DNA from: Canna indica
Lineage: Eukaryota > Streptophyta > Magnoliopsida > Zingiberales > Cannaceae
Direction of reading: 5' to 3'
Assembly: GCA_034359265.1 (NCBI GenBank)
Contig: CP136890.1
Span: forward strand, 98,605,501-98,669,500
Length of the DNA stretch: 64,000 bases
Under the pieces are notes generated by a model. It saw only the letters and a program-made list of their open reading frames with translations. It searched no databases and was not told the DNA's origin. Numbering within the stretch: position 1 is the first letter of the stretch; each line of letters starts with the position of its first letter. A program made the translations under genes and the position numbers. Positions 21,801 to 33,889 of this stretch are shown here, piece by piece.

Positions 21801-24800
21801 TCCAGGAAAGCTCAGCAGAATTTTACAATCTTCTTATGTTCCAGCTTTAACTTCTACAAAATGTTCTGCCATGTTCCTAGTTCCTACCAAAGTTAAGTTT
21901 AGAGAAGAGAGAAACTTGATTGGTCTAAGGGAGATTAATAATAGGAAGACATTGAAGAGAAAGCTTTTCTTAATAAAATTAATAAATTTAAATTTCAAGT
22001 ACTGTCGTTGAAGTTCACATATTACCATTGATCTGTAACGAGAGATAATATCAAGCTCCCAATCTCGCATTGGACGAGTAACAGCAATTTGTCTAGGAAG
22101 AAATCTTTCAAGAAGAGAAATCCATTCACTGCAAAACCATTACCAAATAGAAGAATATCTGCTAAGTATTATTTGGATAAAAAAACAAACTATATGAATG
22201 TCACTTGCATGATAAGGTAATGAGGACACTCACACACATGAATCAGGGTGTTCAACACACCCAATCTCTATCAAAATTTGTAAAGCAGAAAGTTGTGCAG
22301 CATCATCCCTCCCAACAGGATAATTCCCAAGCATATAATCATGTTGTAACTGATAAAATGATGATATTATCATGAAAAGGTGGACAATAGTTACACTTCA
22401 GTAATTGTGAAATAAATCCAGGTAACATACCTGTACATATGACAACTGCACAAACATTGGGTCAGCTACAGCTTCATCTGATTCACGAAATAATCGTTTC
22501 TTGAAGATAAGTTTGCAGTGCAAAATCTCTCCTTTACTGCGGTCCTTGGATGCCTTGAATTCAGCCAGCAAATCCCCCACATACTTGTTATCATCTAAAG
22601 CTAAGTACTCCTCTGCATATATAAGTAATACATGCACTCACATTAGTAGGGCTAAGTAATTTCCTTATTTTGATTTGTTTGTACTTTGTAGTATCAGGTA
22701 TCTTGCTTGAAAATATAGTTACCATTTCCAGTATCAGGAGATTTTGAACCATTGACAACCTTTCGACACTCAAATAGACTGAAACTGGAATAAACTGACA
22801 GTTTGATGATTCCTGCAAGTTCCTGAAACACTTTTTTTTTAGTACCAAGATATGAAAGCCAAAGGTCATGCGAACATAGATAACCATCAATTAAAAGCCA
22901 GAATGAGATTGAGATATGTTCTTCCACAATTTCAGGATATGGCTGGTTGTAAGGTCCAAAATTTGGATACATAATTCATCAGCTATTTGGCTCTTTCTTC
23001 ATCTTTACTCAATGTCCTAAGGAATCCTAGTTGTGTTTGTCAATCATCACAAGTGACAACTACATTTCCAGATATTGAAATTTGTGCTTTCTGGAACTGA
23101 CTTTTTGATATGTAGTATTTGATATCATGGTTTAAATTCTCGGTACCGGTACCGGTCACCGGCCGGTACCGGTATATACCGGTACCGTACCGTACCGACA
23201 CACGGTATGGACCGGTATGAAAATGCATACCGGCCGGGTTTTTTTTCCATGACATACCGCCCGGTATCGCCCATACCGGGCGGTATGAGCCATATACCGC
23301 CCGGTATACACAATATACCCGGTTTTTTCAAATACCGGGTATATCATATACCGGAAACCTAAAAAACCGGTAAATACCGGACTTACCGTACCATACCGAC
23401 CGAGATTTTAAACCTTATTTGATATATCTATATGCCAGGAAAAATTGAAGATGAATTAAGAACTAACAGCAAAAAGAGAACCATGTCTAGGCTATACTAG
23501 TGATGCGCTTGCCAATTCTTATCAACTTATAATATTTTCTCTAGCTACTAATAATAACCTTCTTATTAACCCTAATGGAAGGAGAAAGGACAAAAAAGAA
23601 AAAAACAACAACAGTATTTGTCATTAGTCAACAATCAACAGCCTATCATGACAAACTACGATTCCACACCCTTGAGGCATATGATGTATAATCAATACAG
23701 AACAATTGCAATGAAATTGTCAGAGTACAAATGGTAAGGAGAATGTTTTGTTTCAGTAGGAAAAAGAAGTATAAGGTAAAGTTAACAAACACTAACCAAG
23801 CCCAGATAGATGATGCTAGGAAAATGCAGCAACAGTATATGTGATCGCTTCAACCCTAATTTGCATGTTATACCAATAAAATATTTGTACTGAGCTGGAT
23901 GACCCAATGCAGAAATCTCCAGTCAAAGTCTAAACGAGGGACCATGTATCCAACCTTGTACTCTACAATTCAGAGGCCCTCTTACCCTAACCAGAAAGCC
24001 TAGGTTGCAGAGCAGAAACCTTAGAGGATCGCATTGACTATTGAGCATGTTAGATTGAATGTGTTCCAACCCGCTTGATGGGATAATTGACACATAAACT
24101 TCATAGACCAACCTATTGGCCTAATTAAAATGCTTAAGCTGAAGTTGATGGTAGCACACCCATCAAGCCTTATAAGCCAACACCACATCCAACATACTCT
24201 CGATGTGGGACTAAATCGGTGTATTACAATCTCCCCCACTTATGTCTTGACGTCCTCGTCAAGATCCAACTCGAGTCTAACACATAGCCCAGAATCACAC
24301 CCAAGTCGGCGGCATGTGAAGCATAGCCTAGTAGCGGCTCCACCCCATCACCTGGGCAGACCTTTCTCATATAGGCTCCCTCACCATGCTTAGGACTAGG
24401 TCTTGCTCTGATACCATTGTTTACAACCCGCTTGATGGGATAATTGACACATCAACTTCATAGACCAACCTATTGGCCTAATTAAAATGCTTAAGCTGAA
24501 GTTGATGGTAGCACACCCATCAAGCCTTATAAGCCAACACCACATCCAACATACTCTCGATGTGGGACTAAATCGGTGTATTACGGAATGAATTTGCAGT
24601 TTTACTAGAAGACACACAAACCATTATTCTTTTCATTATCTTCATGATCTAAATCTGAATAATTTGGATTTCACTCTTATCTATGATTTGTATTTTTCAC
24701 CATAGCAAATAGTTCCTTCATATTTCTTACACCCTAGACTACAGATATAATGTACATTTGGAACAAAAAGGAACAAGTGGAAATGCCAATGTGTATTATA

Positions 24801-27800
24801 AAGCATGATCTTTATGTGCAATTGTGAATAAATGCAGGATTTATTAATAAAAGCAACATTAAAATTATTTGTACCTCTACAGCATCAGCAACAGTTGTCG
24901 CCATGTCATAAGCAATTTCTTCAAAAGTCTCGTCCAGGAAAAATACTATTGTTGTGAGCTTTTTGCCAGTAAGAAGAGCTTCAATCTCCTCACGGGCAGG
25001 TATTGTTAGCCTCGGTCCAGCCTTTACAGAGCGCTTCAAGGCATTCAATGTATTCAAAGCAAGGACTTGAACTTCAGGCTCATTGTTTACTCCATGAGCT
25101 ACATAATGAACATACTCTGATAAATATGCTCCGATATCCTTACTTGGAGGCATGGCAGAGGCACATATAAACATAAGCTCCCAAGCTTTTATTAAAGATT
25201 TTCTGCAAATATGAATATATCATTCCCTATAAATATGCAGCACATACATGGAGGACATTGATGATAAAATAATTTGCTTCTATTCAGAAGTCACAATAAT
25301 CACCTACCTATCAGGGTTATTGCGTGTTTGCTTTGAGATCTGAACAAAAAGCTCATCTCGAAGTTCAGACCGCTTCAATGTGTGCTTATAAATTTTTGCG
25401 ACAAGATCTACACGCTCTTCAAGACTCAAAAGCATATTTTTTTCAGAGGAATCAATTCCCATATACTTCAAGATCATCTGGAACAATTTGATGGAGCGGC
25501 TCACCAAGTCATTGCTTATTTTTAGCAGAGCAGTTGGAATTGGATCCTGCCAAACCATAATTTAGCATATTCCAAGTGTGTATAACAGGATAAAACCTCC
25601 TTGGTAACTGCTTATTTGTGATTTGCATTTAAACACTAGCATTCTGTGTAATTTTTTGTTTTATCAAAGCCATCATGCACTTGTAAGGAGCTCTACCTTT
25701 TGAAAGCACAGCATGTCTTCCAATGTGAACTTTTCACGAACTTGAGGACCTACGGATTTTTTAGAGAAAAACCCACGTTTACTAGCAGACTGGATCTGTT
25801 TCTGCATGGACCGTAAAAAGCCTTCAACCTATAAAAGGAAGAAAAATCTGATGTTGAAAATGAGACGAGCAAATTGACAAGTGAATAAAAGTAGTGGTCA
25901 TCCTTAAAGAGAGCTTCAAGATAATTGAAATCTTCTGTGCACGATATGTACAAGATCCAATCTACAGTCAAAATGCTATATTTCCATTCATAGATTAATT
26001 ATTGACAAACAATTAAAATGACAGTAGCTCGTAGCTTGTTGCTTTCCACAAAATATTGTTGGCGGTTGAATGATTATCCCTTACAAACTGTCATAGTGTC
26101 ATGCCTTGTTACTGATATGGTCAAAATGAGCGGAGGAGCTAGCAAGAAAATAACTACCAAGCGCATAAATGCATTCAATTTCATATAAAATTTGAGGCAT
26201 ATTAATAAGATATTTCAGAAATGTGATAAATTGAGAACGGAAACATTAATCAAATGAAATGTAGTAATAACAGACTTCGGGCCTTTGGGGAAAAAAATAA
26301 AGGAATTGGTAATTGGCTTAGGAGGAACAAATGGTAATAAATTTGATTGGATGGCCAACTTCCACAAAAGCTTAGGCTATTAGGAAATGATCCAATTTAT
26401 ACATTTATATTCTTAACACTCTCCCTAAAGTGAGGGTGAGCAAATTGGATAAGGCTGGCTCAAGTCCAACACATGAATGGACTTAACTTAAAGGGGAGTA
26501 TATTTTTTTATATATTACTGGCATCGGGAGGATTTGTACTGAAGATCACCGACTATGATATCATGTTAAATTTGATTAGTTGACCAACTTCCATAAAGGC
26601 CTACACTGTTAGAAGACCCCATTTATACATTGTTAAAAAGCAACAAGTTCAGAAAAGTTAAAATAAAAAGTTATATTTTAGTAAAATTTCAATATCTAAC
26701 ATCTGGACAATCTTATGATGAATGGAAAAAACGAATGATCTGAATAAGGACCATGAAAGTTCAAAGATAAAAAAAGTAACACGTAATTTTGTCAAATATT
26801 TTAGTAATTTTTGAAGTACGCAATGAAGATGAAACGCTCAAGGGACAAGTTCCAAATGTCAAGGTTTAATGCAAAGACTAGAGAGAAGCCATAACATATC
26901 ATTGCATATATAATGTTTATGCACATCATTAACAAATGGAATGGTTGTCGCCAACGATTAATTGGTCATCTAAGTATCTAATGTACACACACCTAAAGCA
27001 ATGCTTCTGGAACAAATGAACCACCATGTAGGGAGGGGAGCAGCCTACTGATGTTTAATAAAGAGGGCAAGCATAGTAGCATACATGACTAAAGAATTTG
27101 GCGTGCTGATAGGAACTCACTTGTATTAGTCCAATTATTCAGAAGGAAATTTTTTGTCATTGTATTAGAATTTGAAAAAGCAAAACCCTTAGAACACAAA
27201 GATACAGATCAAAATATCAATTCAAGTATCATGAGCATTACGTTTCATTGGTAAGATGAGAATGAAATGCTAAAAAAAGTAAAGAATTATGCGCACAGCT
27301 CAACCTATTGGTTGTTACTCACGGATAACTAAGGACCTTGCATACCTGGAACCTATCAATCAAAGAAATGGCGCCAGCAAGCTCTGCGGGTAGAGACGTC
27401 AATAAGGTAGTCGGGGTACTGCAAAAGCCATTTATGAGTATCAGAAAACACATATAAGGGTAAAAAAGGAAGCACTTTGAGCAGGCAAGCAGTTTCTTGT
27501 TCTATTTTCTTGTTCTATTCCCATCTAATTATTACCTTCTGAAATTACAAGTAATGTGTATCAAAGAGAAGATGAAAAAGAAAAGAAAGCACTTGTGCAC
27601 AACACTTTCAATTAGCAGCATAATGACATCTATGTTGAAATATAACTAATATGTGGCTCAGATGAATCAACTGCTATGTCAGGTTGATAGATGATAGAAG
27701 GAGTTTGACTGTACATTCAGTAGATTAATCTGTCTGGACCAGGTAGAGAACAAAGAAGAATCAATGTGAATCTTATTTATCATGGAGCTGAATATGATAA

Positions 27801-28559
27801 TGTAGCCCCACAAGCAGTAAAAATTGAAGTTAATGTGCATTATGCCCAAAACACTCTGTTCTTTTCCTAAAATAAAATAGCTGTTAGCAGATAATAAGTA
27901 AGTCAAAAATCAAACTATATAAGAGTCAATCACAGTAGAATGTGGGATATCAGTATTCAGTATGCTACCATAATTTCTGGAATTTGGCATTTACACTGGC
28001 ATTGCACTTAACTCAAAATGATACAGTGAATAGTCGGACAAACCATGATAACCATCATTAGCAAGTCATTACTGATTTAAAGCTCAGACAATGAAACAAA
28101 ACCTTCATTAATCTCCCTAACTTCATTGGTTATATGAGAGTTAGACTAACAAGTGCACTTTGTTCTCATGGAGGAAAATTTTTGTCAGTTTATTCATGTG
28201 GTGAGCTTGTCAATCTTGATATAGTTAACTCCCACCTGTAATTCTCAAGACACACTCTCAGAAGTTCGAGTACCAGAAGATTGTTAATTTTAAGATCCAA
28301 TATAGCTAGTATTATGGCACCAAGGAATTCAAGCTGAACGTCATAAAACTGAGAGGAGGAACTTTCTCTAGTTCGGGAACCAATAAAGGGAAGTACAAAC
28401 TTACGGAGGTGCAAAATAGGATCCATCACTGTCGTATCCATCCCCATTTATGTTGGCGGCAGAATTATGCAAAGGTGTTGCATTGCCATTGCTGGAGCTG
28501 AAGGAAGATTGGCTAGCTCTTGAAATTTGGGCTGTTATAGGGGGATTGTCAATAGTCAT
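12845..28559 (-). CDS. KCBP: Kinesin-like calmodulin-binding protein (kinesin-14 with MyTH4-FERM)
   Basis: A minus-end-directed microtubule motor of the ZWICHEL/KCBP type, acting in cell-shape control and trichome branching. I place 23 exons totalling 3852 bp (1283 aa), all in phase: 28559-28405, 27418-27346, 25828-25697, 25546-25308, 25202-24875, 22822-22723, 22612-22431, 22349-22234, 22128-22026, 21547-21395, 21321-21175, 21031-20831, 19412-19248, 19155-19006, 18861-18721, 18550-18356, 18221-18095, 18012-17810, 17619-17437, 16909-16814, 16659-16462, 13846-13575, 13037-12845. Domains: MyTH4 about residues 110-270; FERM to about 590; coiled coil 600-900; C-terminal motor from about 904 with P-loop GQTGSGKT (988-995), switch I NDESSRSH (1101-1108) and switch II DLAGSE (1134-1139); basic calmodulin-binding helix about 1237-1258 around [12 protein letters not shown]. 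Length is close to Arabidopsis KCBP (about 1260). No broken codon was seen despite transposons in several introns. Splice sites were set by eye. Confidence 0.96.
14140..15125 (-). mobile_element. RTE-type LINE remnant in a KCBP intron
   Basis: Minus-strand frames give the C-terminal half of an RTE-like reverse transcriptase. DRVPRKVLW and IKDMYEGA lie near 14970-15070, the catalytic FADDIVLV near 14800, and [11 protein letters not shown] with RPAVLYG near 14450-14560. Frameshifts and stops separate them. The element lacks its endonuclease end. It lies in the same transcriptional orientation as KCBP, in the intron between exons 21 and 22. Confidence 0.8.
15262..16165. mobile_element. hAT-like CCGG-rich element, long copy (888 bp) with inner hairpins
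   Basis: The element spans 15270-16157 with CATGGTTTAAAAT termini in inverted orientation. Near-identical 8-bp flanks GGTTCATT/GGTTTATT (7 of 8) mark the target duplication. The body near each end is made of CCGG and GGTACC words. Unlike its relatives it carries extra internal palindromes (see the hairpin entry and the perfect stem at 15480-15507). It lies in the KCBP intron between exons 21 and 22. Confidence 0.8.
15660..15949. repeat. Large inverted repeat (about 110-bp arms) inside the hAT-like element
   Basis: The left arm, about 15660-15772, and the right arm, about 15839-15949, are reverse complements with only a few mismatches and one 10-base insertion (TTTGATATTG) in the left arm. 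The loop is about 66 bases. A TATATAAA box at 15649-15656 sits just outside the left arm. The arms resemble the promoter end of an LTR, so inverted LTR pieces are a possible source. Confidence 0.75.
19847..20245. repeat. Degenerate tandem repeat in a KCBP intron
   Basis: A unit of roughly 130-150 bases occurs twice (from about 19847 and about 19998), each ending in GAGTATTGTCCAACAA. Part of it returns near 20200-20245, where TTTATCAATG/GGAAGAATATGAACTTTT repeats 19941-19970. The intervening 20100-20190 is unrelated GC-richer text. Confidence 0.55.
23118..23425. mobile_element. hAT-like CCGG-rich MITE (292 bp)
   Basis: The element spans 23126-23417, beginning CATGGTTTAAAT and ending in the complement of TAAGGTTTAAAAT. 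The 8-bp TTTGATAT is perfectly duplicated on both sides. The body is dense in ACCGGT/GGTACC words. It lies in the KCBP intron between exons 5 and 6 and has no coding capacity. Confidence 0.85.
24057..24590 (-). mobile_element. TRIM (terminal-repeat retrotransposon in miniature), 524 bp
   Basis: Two direct repeats of 167-168 bp (24062-24228 and 24418-24585) differ at only a few positions. They flank an internal region of 189 bp. Read on the minus strand, a perfect 12-base tRNA-Met primer-binding site TGGTATCAGAGC (24405-24416) follows the 5' LTR after one base. A purine tract AAGTGGGGGAGA lies just before the 3' LTR. The LTRs begin (T/C)GTAATACACC and end in ACA. The 5-bp GAATG (plus strand) is duplicated at 24057-24061 and 24586-24590. 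There is no coding sequence. High LTR identity suggests recent insertion into this KCBP intron. Confidence 0.92.
26337..26633 (-). mobile_element. Degraded TRIM-like element
   Basis: Two diverged direct repeats (about 26337-26414 and 26570-26633) share AAATTTGATTxG, CCAACTTCC and ATTTATACAT blocks. Between them, on the minus strand, lie a purine tract (complement of CACTCTCCCT) and a decayed primer-binding site (TGATATCATAG). Order and orientation match the intact TRIM at 24062. No target duplication could be fixed. It is in a KCBP intron. Confidence 0.5.
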
Positions 28560-29480
28560 TTCCGTAGATCAAGAACAACAGCCTTTCCTCACGCTTCCTC
28601 CTGGTGCAGTGCACCAGATGCTTGAGGCACCTCTCTGTCTTTCAGGTCTTGAAACAATATGAAGATAAGGAGAACAAGAAAGTTAGGCTGCATTAACCAT
28701 GCCGACCAGAAAGTGTAATCTTTCCAAAGGCCCAGTTCGATTCATAAAAAACAAATTTCATATCTTCACTTCGACATCAAGAAAACCACCGTGAAAGCAT
28801 TGTTGGTAAAAAGAGGGCCCCTTCGGGCATCCGAAAAAAGATGGTGGCATAATGCACAAAGCTTCCTCTCTGCGAAAAAATCAAATAATACAGATTTAGC
28901 CACGAAAGAAAAGAAACTTTCTCCCGCTAAAAGAGAAACACAAAAATACTTCAACAACTGCAGAGAATAGTGAACTGTGAAAGTATCAATTATACGACAG
29001 CAAACTCATAGCTTTCCCCTACAATAAATGAAACAGCGCCGGCAGACAAGAAAACAGATCTAAAAATCACGAAGGTCGAATCCAAAGCCGTGATCTGAGA
29101 AGCCCAGAATGAGGGATCGGGCAACAAAAAATCACCTTTGTGCCAGAATGGAGAAACGATGGCAAAATGTAGGGTCGCACGAAACCGACGAGCCACCAAG
29201 ACAATGACGGAGCGAGCCAAATAAAGAAATAAAACCCTATGTTGCTCCGCTCAACACCTAAAGAAAGTTCCTGCCTTTCTTCCCCTCTCTTGCCGCCTGT
29301 CGCAGTAATTGCTGCTGCTTCGTATTCTTGCTTCTCTCCTCCGTGACGAGATCTACTCCGGAGGCATTAAAAGGAGGAAGGGGTTTGAAGGCAGCCGAGG
29401 GAGGACGTCGGGGGTCACGAGGATTAAAGAAATCACACTAACAGAGGGAGAGAGAGAGAGAGAGAGAGAAGAAAGAGAGC
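28560..29480 (-). promoter_or_regulatory. KCBP 5' leader and promoter region
   Basis: Sequence upstream of the KCBP ATG. A possible leader intron runs from a donor AAAG/GTGATT at 29136/29135 to a pyrimidine-rich acceptor near 28650; this is inferred from splice-like signals only. A (GA)n run at 29446-29469 gives a CT-rich tract on the KCBP sense strand, common near plant transcription starts. Confidence 0.45.
29446..29469. repeat. (GA)n microsatellite
   Basis: About eleven GA units in a row, flanked by further purine-rich sequence, upstream of KCBP. Confidence 0.9.
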
Positions 29481-29756
29481 TGATCAGCTGCGAGGCAAGG
29501 CAAGGTCGCTTTCCTTTGTCAAAACCAAATTATCAACTATTATTCAATATATCAATGAAATATAAAACAAATAAAAAGGAGAAGACGTGGTTTTCAAATG
29601 TAGTCGGCATTCCCTAATGCTCCCCATGCACCTCATAGACTAGATTCAGCTCGCCACGTCAGCAGTTGACTCGTCCAATTCCCGTATGCCACGTCATGTT
29701 ACTTTGTTGATCTGTTTAATGGCTCGGTTTTTCCTATGCGAACCAGAACCCAATCC

Positions 29757-30417
29757 CATATTTATCCGACGTAGATCGAATATGGAGAACGTACTATGCT
29801 CACGAGTAAGATTACTGATATAAAATTTTACTCATTTAATAAATAAATACGAATACGAATACTACACAATTTGCACCCGTGAATATCTATTATCGGTCAA
29901 TATATATTAAAATTATTAAAATTATATTTTTATATATTAATGTTTAATGAAAAGTTTAAAAAATAAATACAAATCATTCATTCATAATATTTCATGTAAC
30001 TAAATATAATATATTTATATATATTATATTAATTCTCAATTTTTATTTAAATACTTCAATTTTAAATTTTATGTTATATGAATAAATATTATTATATATT
30101 TCTTAAAATATTTTTATGATTTGATATTTAATTGTCACATAGTTTATTTTATGATTTAGTATTTCTCAACTAAATTATTAATAGAAGTTGAATGAGAATT
30201 GTTGATGACATATCATTAAAATAAAATGATTTTAAAAAAAAATAGTTTAAACGAGTATATATCTACGGATATCCATGGGTATCAATTACTCATGTGGGAA
30301 CGGGTGACGGATATCCGTCGTGGATGCGGGTACGAGTACGAGAGACAAGTTTAGTAAACATGTGCGAGTGCGGGGGGCGGCACTATCCATCCCGAACACG
30401 TTCCATTGACATTCCTA
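29757..30417. mobile_element. Truncated hAT-like element related to 43471-45069
   Basis: The right end is TTGACATTCCTA at 30417, and the interior parallels the element at 43471 block by block (TTTAATAAAT, GATTTAGTATTTCTCAAC, ACGGATATCC and GGTATCAATTAC blocks). The left terminus is not recognisable. It carries none of the nested insertions of the 43471 copy and so serves as an uninterrupted reference. Confidence 0.65.
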
Positions 30418-30707
30418 TTATATCAGGTCAGAACTTTGTCCCAATACTAATTATTCAAAATAAATTCAACTTATCAATCCGTTAGCTATCTAAGTATGTT
30501 GTGAGTTATCATAGGTTTGGATTTTAGTTGTAATATCTTATACATATATTCATATGTCTACGTACGCCGTATAATAATTATGTTATAATATTTACTTTTA
30601 GAAGTAAAAATAAATCAAACTTAAGATTGAATCATCATCAAGCTGATTGACCTAGGTTTTTTAAAATTTTATTTGATATGAAATTAAATCAATAAATAAA
30701 ATCAAAC

Positions 30708-31166
30708 CCGACAACTAGGCATGTCTGTTCGGTTCGAACCGAACCGATTAAGCCCAAACCAATTTTTTTTCTTTACTCGATCTTCAATCCGAACCCGAAT
30801 CGAACAATTCCTAATCTGATTTAACCTAAACCGAATAATTTCGATTCGATTCGGTTTCAAGTTTCAACCCGAAAAAACCAAAATTATTGAGGGATTGAGG
30901 GAGAAATCCAAATAATAACCTAACGGGTCTAACCCAATCCGGCCCCAACCTGAACTCGATATATAGAAAAAATAATTAATATTCTTCGATTATTCAATTT
31001 TCGGTTCGGGTCGGTTCCCGAATTCCGAGAACCGGATTCGAATCGAAAAATTTGATCGGGTTCAGTTCGGGTCAAGAACCGAACCCCACGACGCTAGAAC
31101 CGAACTGAACCAAAAAATTTGGTTCGGTTCGGTGTAGACCGGACAATGGACACCTCTATCGACAAC
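30708..31166. mobile_element. hAT-like MITE rich in GGTTCGG (443 bp)
   Basis: The element spans 30716-31158, from TAGGCATGTCTG to GGACACCTCTA, with flanks CCGACAAC/TCGACAAC (7 of 8 bases) as target duplication. The body is made of CGGTTC/GAACCG words near both ends. A related body without clear duplication lies at about 45265-45672. Confidence 0.7.
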
Positions 31167-32276
31167 TGATAGTTAGATCGATTGAAATTGAGTTGGGTTT
31201 TAAAACGGTATTTTCAAAATAAATCTATCTTTCATTAGACCAATAATTCAGACAATGTTAATTATTTTATTGTGGTATGTTTGATTCATTGGATATGATA
31301 TGATGAGATTAGATAATAAAAAAGGATGAATTGAATATAAATTTTTTAAATTCAATATACATCGAATATAATACTAATTTTATACTCATTTTCTTCTGAT
31401 TTATATACTAAATAAATATTAAATATTAATTTATTCATTATTATATCTTTCAAACAAATATGCACTTGGAGTATATCCAAATTTCAACCTAGTTAAGTCC
31501 TTCAACTAGGAATCAATGTTCAACTCTTCGTAATGAAATTGGATGCTAAAGTGCAACCAATAAAGGTGCTTTTCAATATTTAAGTTATTGTAATAAATGT
31601 GGAGATAGATTCTTACATGAAAATAAGGTTAATGGTCTATTTATGTACTAACAATCGAGGCTTGTGAAATTTGATAAAAGTTGAATTATTTGAGTTATAT
31701 TTACTAATGTGAATGCCGATCTAGCTAATACATTGTATTTTTTGACGTAGTTAATTGTGATGTGTTATTGTTCTCGTATGAATATGAGGAATGCAACTTT
31801 TGGCGTCTCCTTAATTTAACGTGACTTCGATGGTAACTTGCAACTACAAAGACACTATGATGAATATAAAATTAGAATCCGGTGATGACTTCCTTAAATC
31901 TCCTTTAAAAGGTGTTCAATGAATCACAAAATGATTATTGAAAATTCAATTATTAGCCTAAAAGTTAAGAAAAAATAATTAGCTGCTCTGGATATCAGTT
32001 ACTCGCTATCCAATAGTTCAAATTGTAATATTGAAAAGGTTAAGGTCCTTCATTTAATGCATCAGTCTTCTACTTTTTATTCACTTGATGGCATTTATTT
32101 TGTACTATTCAAACTTTCTCGTTTAGATGACTACAAAAAAAGTCGAGAAACAGACACAAGCTAAGCGTCCAATAGAGAGTAATTAGGTTCATCAGGTATG
32201 GTAAAATTTAAATTAAATGAATCGGATTAGATTGTGCGTTATCCCGTTATATTATTTTATCAGGAAGAATATATAA
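31167..32276. other. Intergenic, no gene seen
   Basis: AT-rich DNA with many stops in all frames. I see no gene or structured repeat. Confidence 0.4.
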
Positions 32277-32787
32277 CTCTTAATCATGATTTAAAATACC
32301 AGTATCGGTACCGATCTCGGTTAGTGACCGGTATCAATATATATTGGTACCATACCATACTGACACACGGTATAGGCCGATACGAAAAAAGCATACCGGC
32401 TATTTTTTTAATATTTTTATTGTTAAAAATAACTCAAATAATACATAATTAATCAAGAAATACTTAAATTTAAGATTCAAATATCAAATACATGAATATA
32501 ATATTTTAAATCTGACCCAAAACGACTATATACCTATATGCCACTGTAGCAATGGCTCTTTTTAAGAGATGTTACGTCATATTGGGCAATACCGCCCGGT
32601 ATGATATCAAATATCGTTTAATATGGGCGGTATTTGATAAATGTCGCTCATACCGGGCAATATATATTTACCGAGATACTTGATATTATCCAATGCTGAA
32701 TATCTTGTATACCATTTTTTTTGAAAACCCGATAAATATCGACAGTATCGAACGGTATTGTACGATATTTAAAATTATGCTCTTAAT
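32277..32787. mobile_element. hAT-like CCGG-family element, diverged long copy (495 bp)
   Basis: The element spans 32285-32779, with termini CATGATTTAAAAT and TTTAAAATTATG and a perfect 8-bp duplication CTCTTAAT. It is more decayed and AT-rich than the other copies. It shares a unique interior (TCAAGAAATACTTAAATTTA block) with the copy at 62372. Confidence 0.75.
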
Positions 32788-33264
32788 GGTTGAAATTGAG
32801 GTGATGAATGGCAAATTATATTTGTGGACTTGGTCCACTTGAAGAATGCCTCAAGCGGTGGGCAAATGGCACAAGAAAGGGAAGAGTGGGTGTGAAAAGC
32901 ATCACTCGTCTAATAATTGTACCACAAGCAAAAACAGTTGGATGCATGTCCATGTCTCTAACAACGTGGGGTGCAGATTTGTGTTTAATGTGCATGGTAA
33001 AAAGGCCAACGTCATCATCCCCAGCTGCCTGCAGCCACGCAACAACATTTTCTTTGAGAATTGGACCAAAAAATAATTGATTATTAGAATCAGTCCAATT
33101 TAATTATAATTTTGCCCATGATTTGCATGTTAAGTAACCAAATACTTATTAAAATAAGTTGATGGATTAACTTGTATAAGAAGAATAATGCTCAAATTGA
33201 TTCGATTTACACCAATCCAAAATATCTAACCTTACACAAAAATTAATAATAGAAAAAAATCAGT
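32788..33264. other. Intergenic, no gene supported
   Basis: Two overlapping frames of 76-90 codons exist near 32808-33080, but neither shows a recognisable domain or a flanking exon structure. I treat the stretch as non-coding. Confidence 0.35.
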
Positions 33265-33798
33265 CATTTAACTAGGGGTGAGCGAGTTCAGATACACTAT
33301 AATTTTCATGATATCCGAACTCTACCTTGTGCATGAGCAATTTTTAGGTTCCGAATTCGAATCATATCATATTGGGACTTAAAATCGTACCCTACCTAAT
33401 ACATGCGGTGTAGTAAAAGTTCCAAGTACTTTATTGAAATTTGTTCATTTACATATTTTGAAGTACATGTTTCAGATACTCATATTGGAACGTGTTCATT
33501 TATAGAGTTCGGGTACTCTTGTTGGAATCTATTCATTTTATAAGTCTCAAAGTACAAGTTTAGGGTATCTTATTTCAGAGTACATGTTATGAGTATCAAT
33601 TCAAGGTATTGGTTCCGATTTGGATTTTGGGTACCATATGTGTTGGATCTGGAACCAGAATTGATTTTAACTTATTCCTTAATTTTTATCTTGAACTCAC
33701 CTGAACTTAATTCGGATCTATCCGAAACCTACTTCGATTGAATAGGTTTCAATTGATTTCGGATCTACCTGATACCATGCACACCTCCTACGTTTAAC
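33265..33798. mobile_element. hAT-like MITE (518 bp)
   Basis: The element spans 33273-33790, from TAGGGGTGAGC to GCACACCTCCTA, with imperfect inverted tips and flanks CATTTAAC/CGTTTAAC (7 of 8 bases). No coding sequence. Confidence 0.7.
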
Positions 33799-33889
33799 CA
33801 CATATACATAATAGAATTAAAGCAATGATGACTCATACACATGGTGAGTTGTGGGAGCCGACAAAATTTGTGATTTGTTTGTTTGTTTT

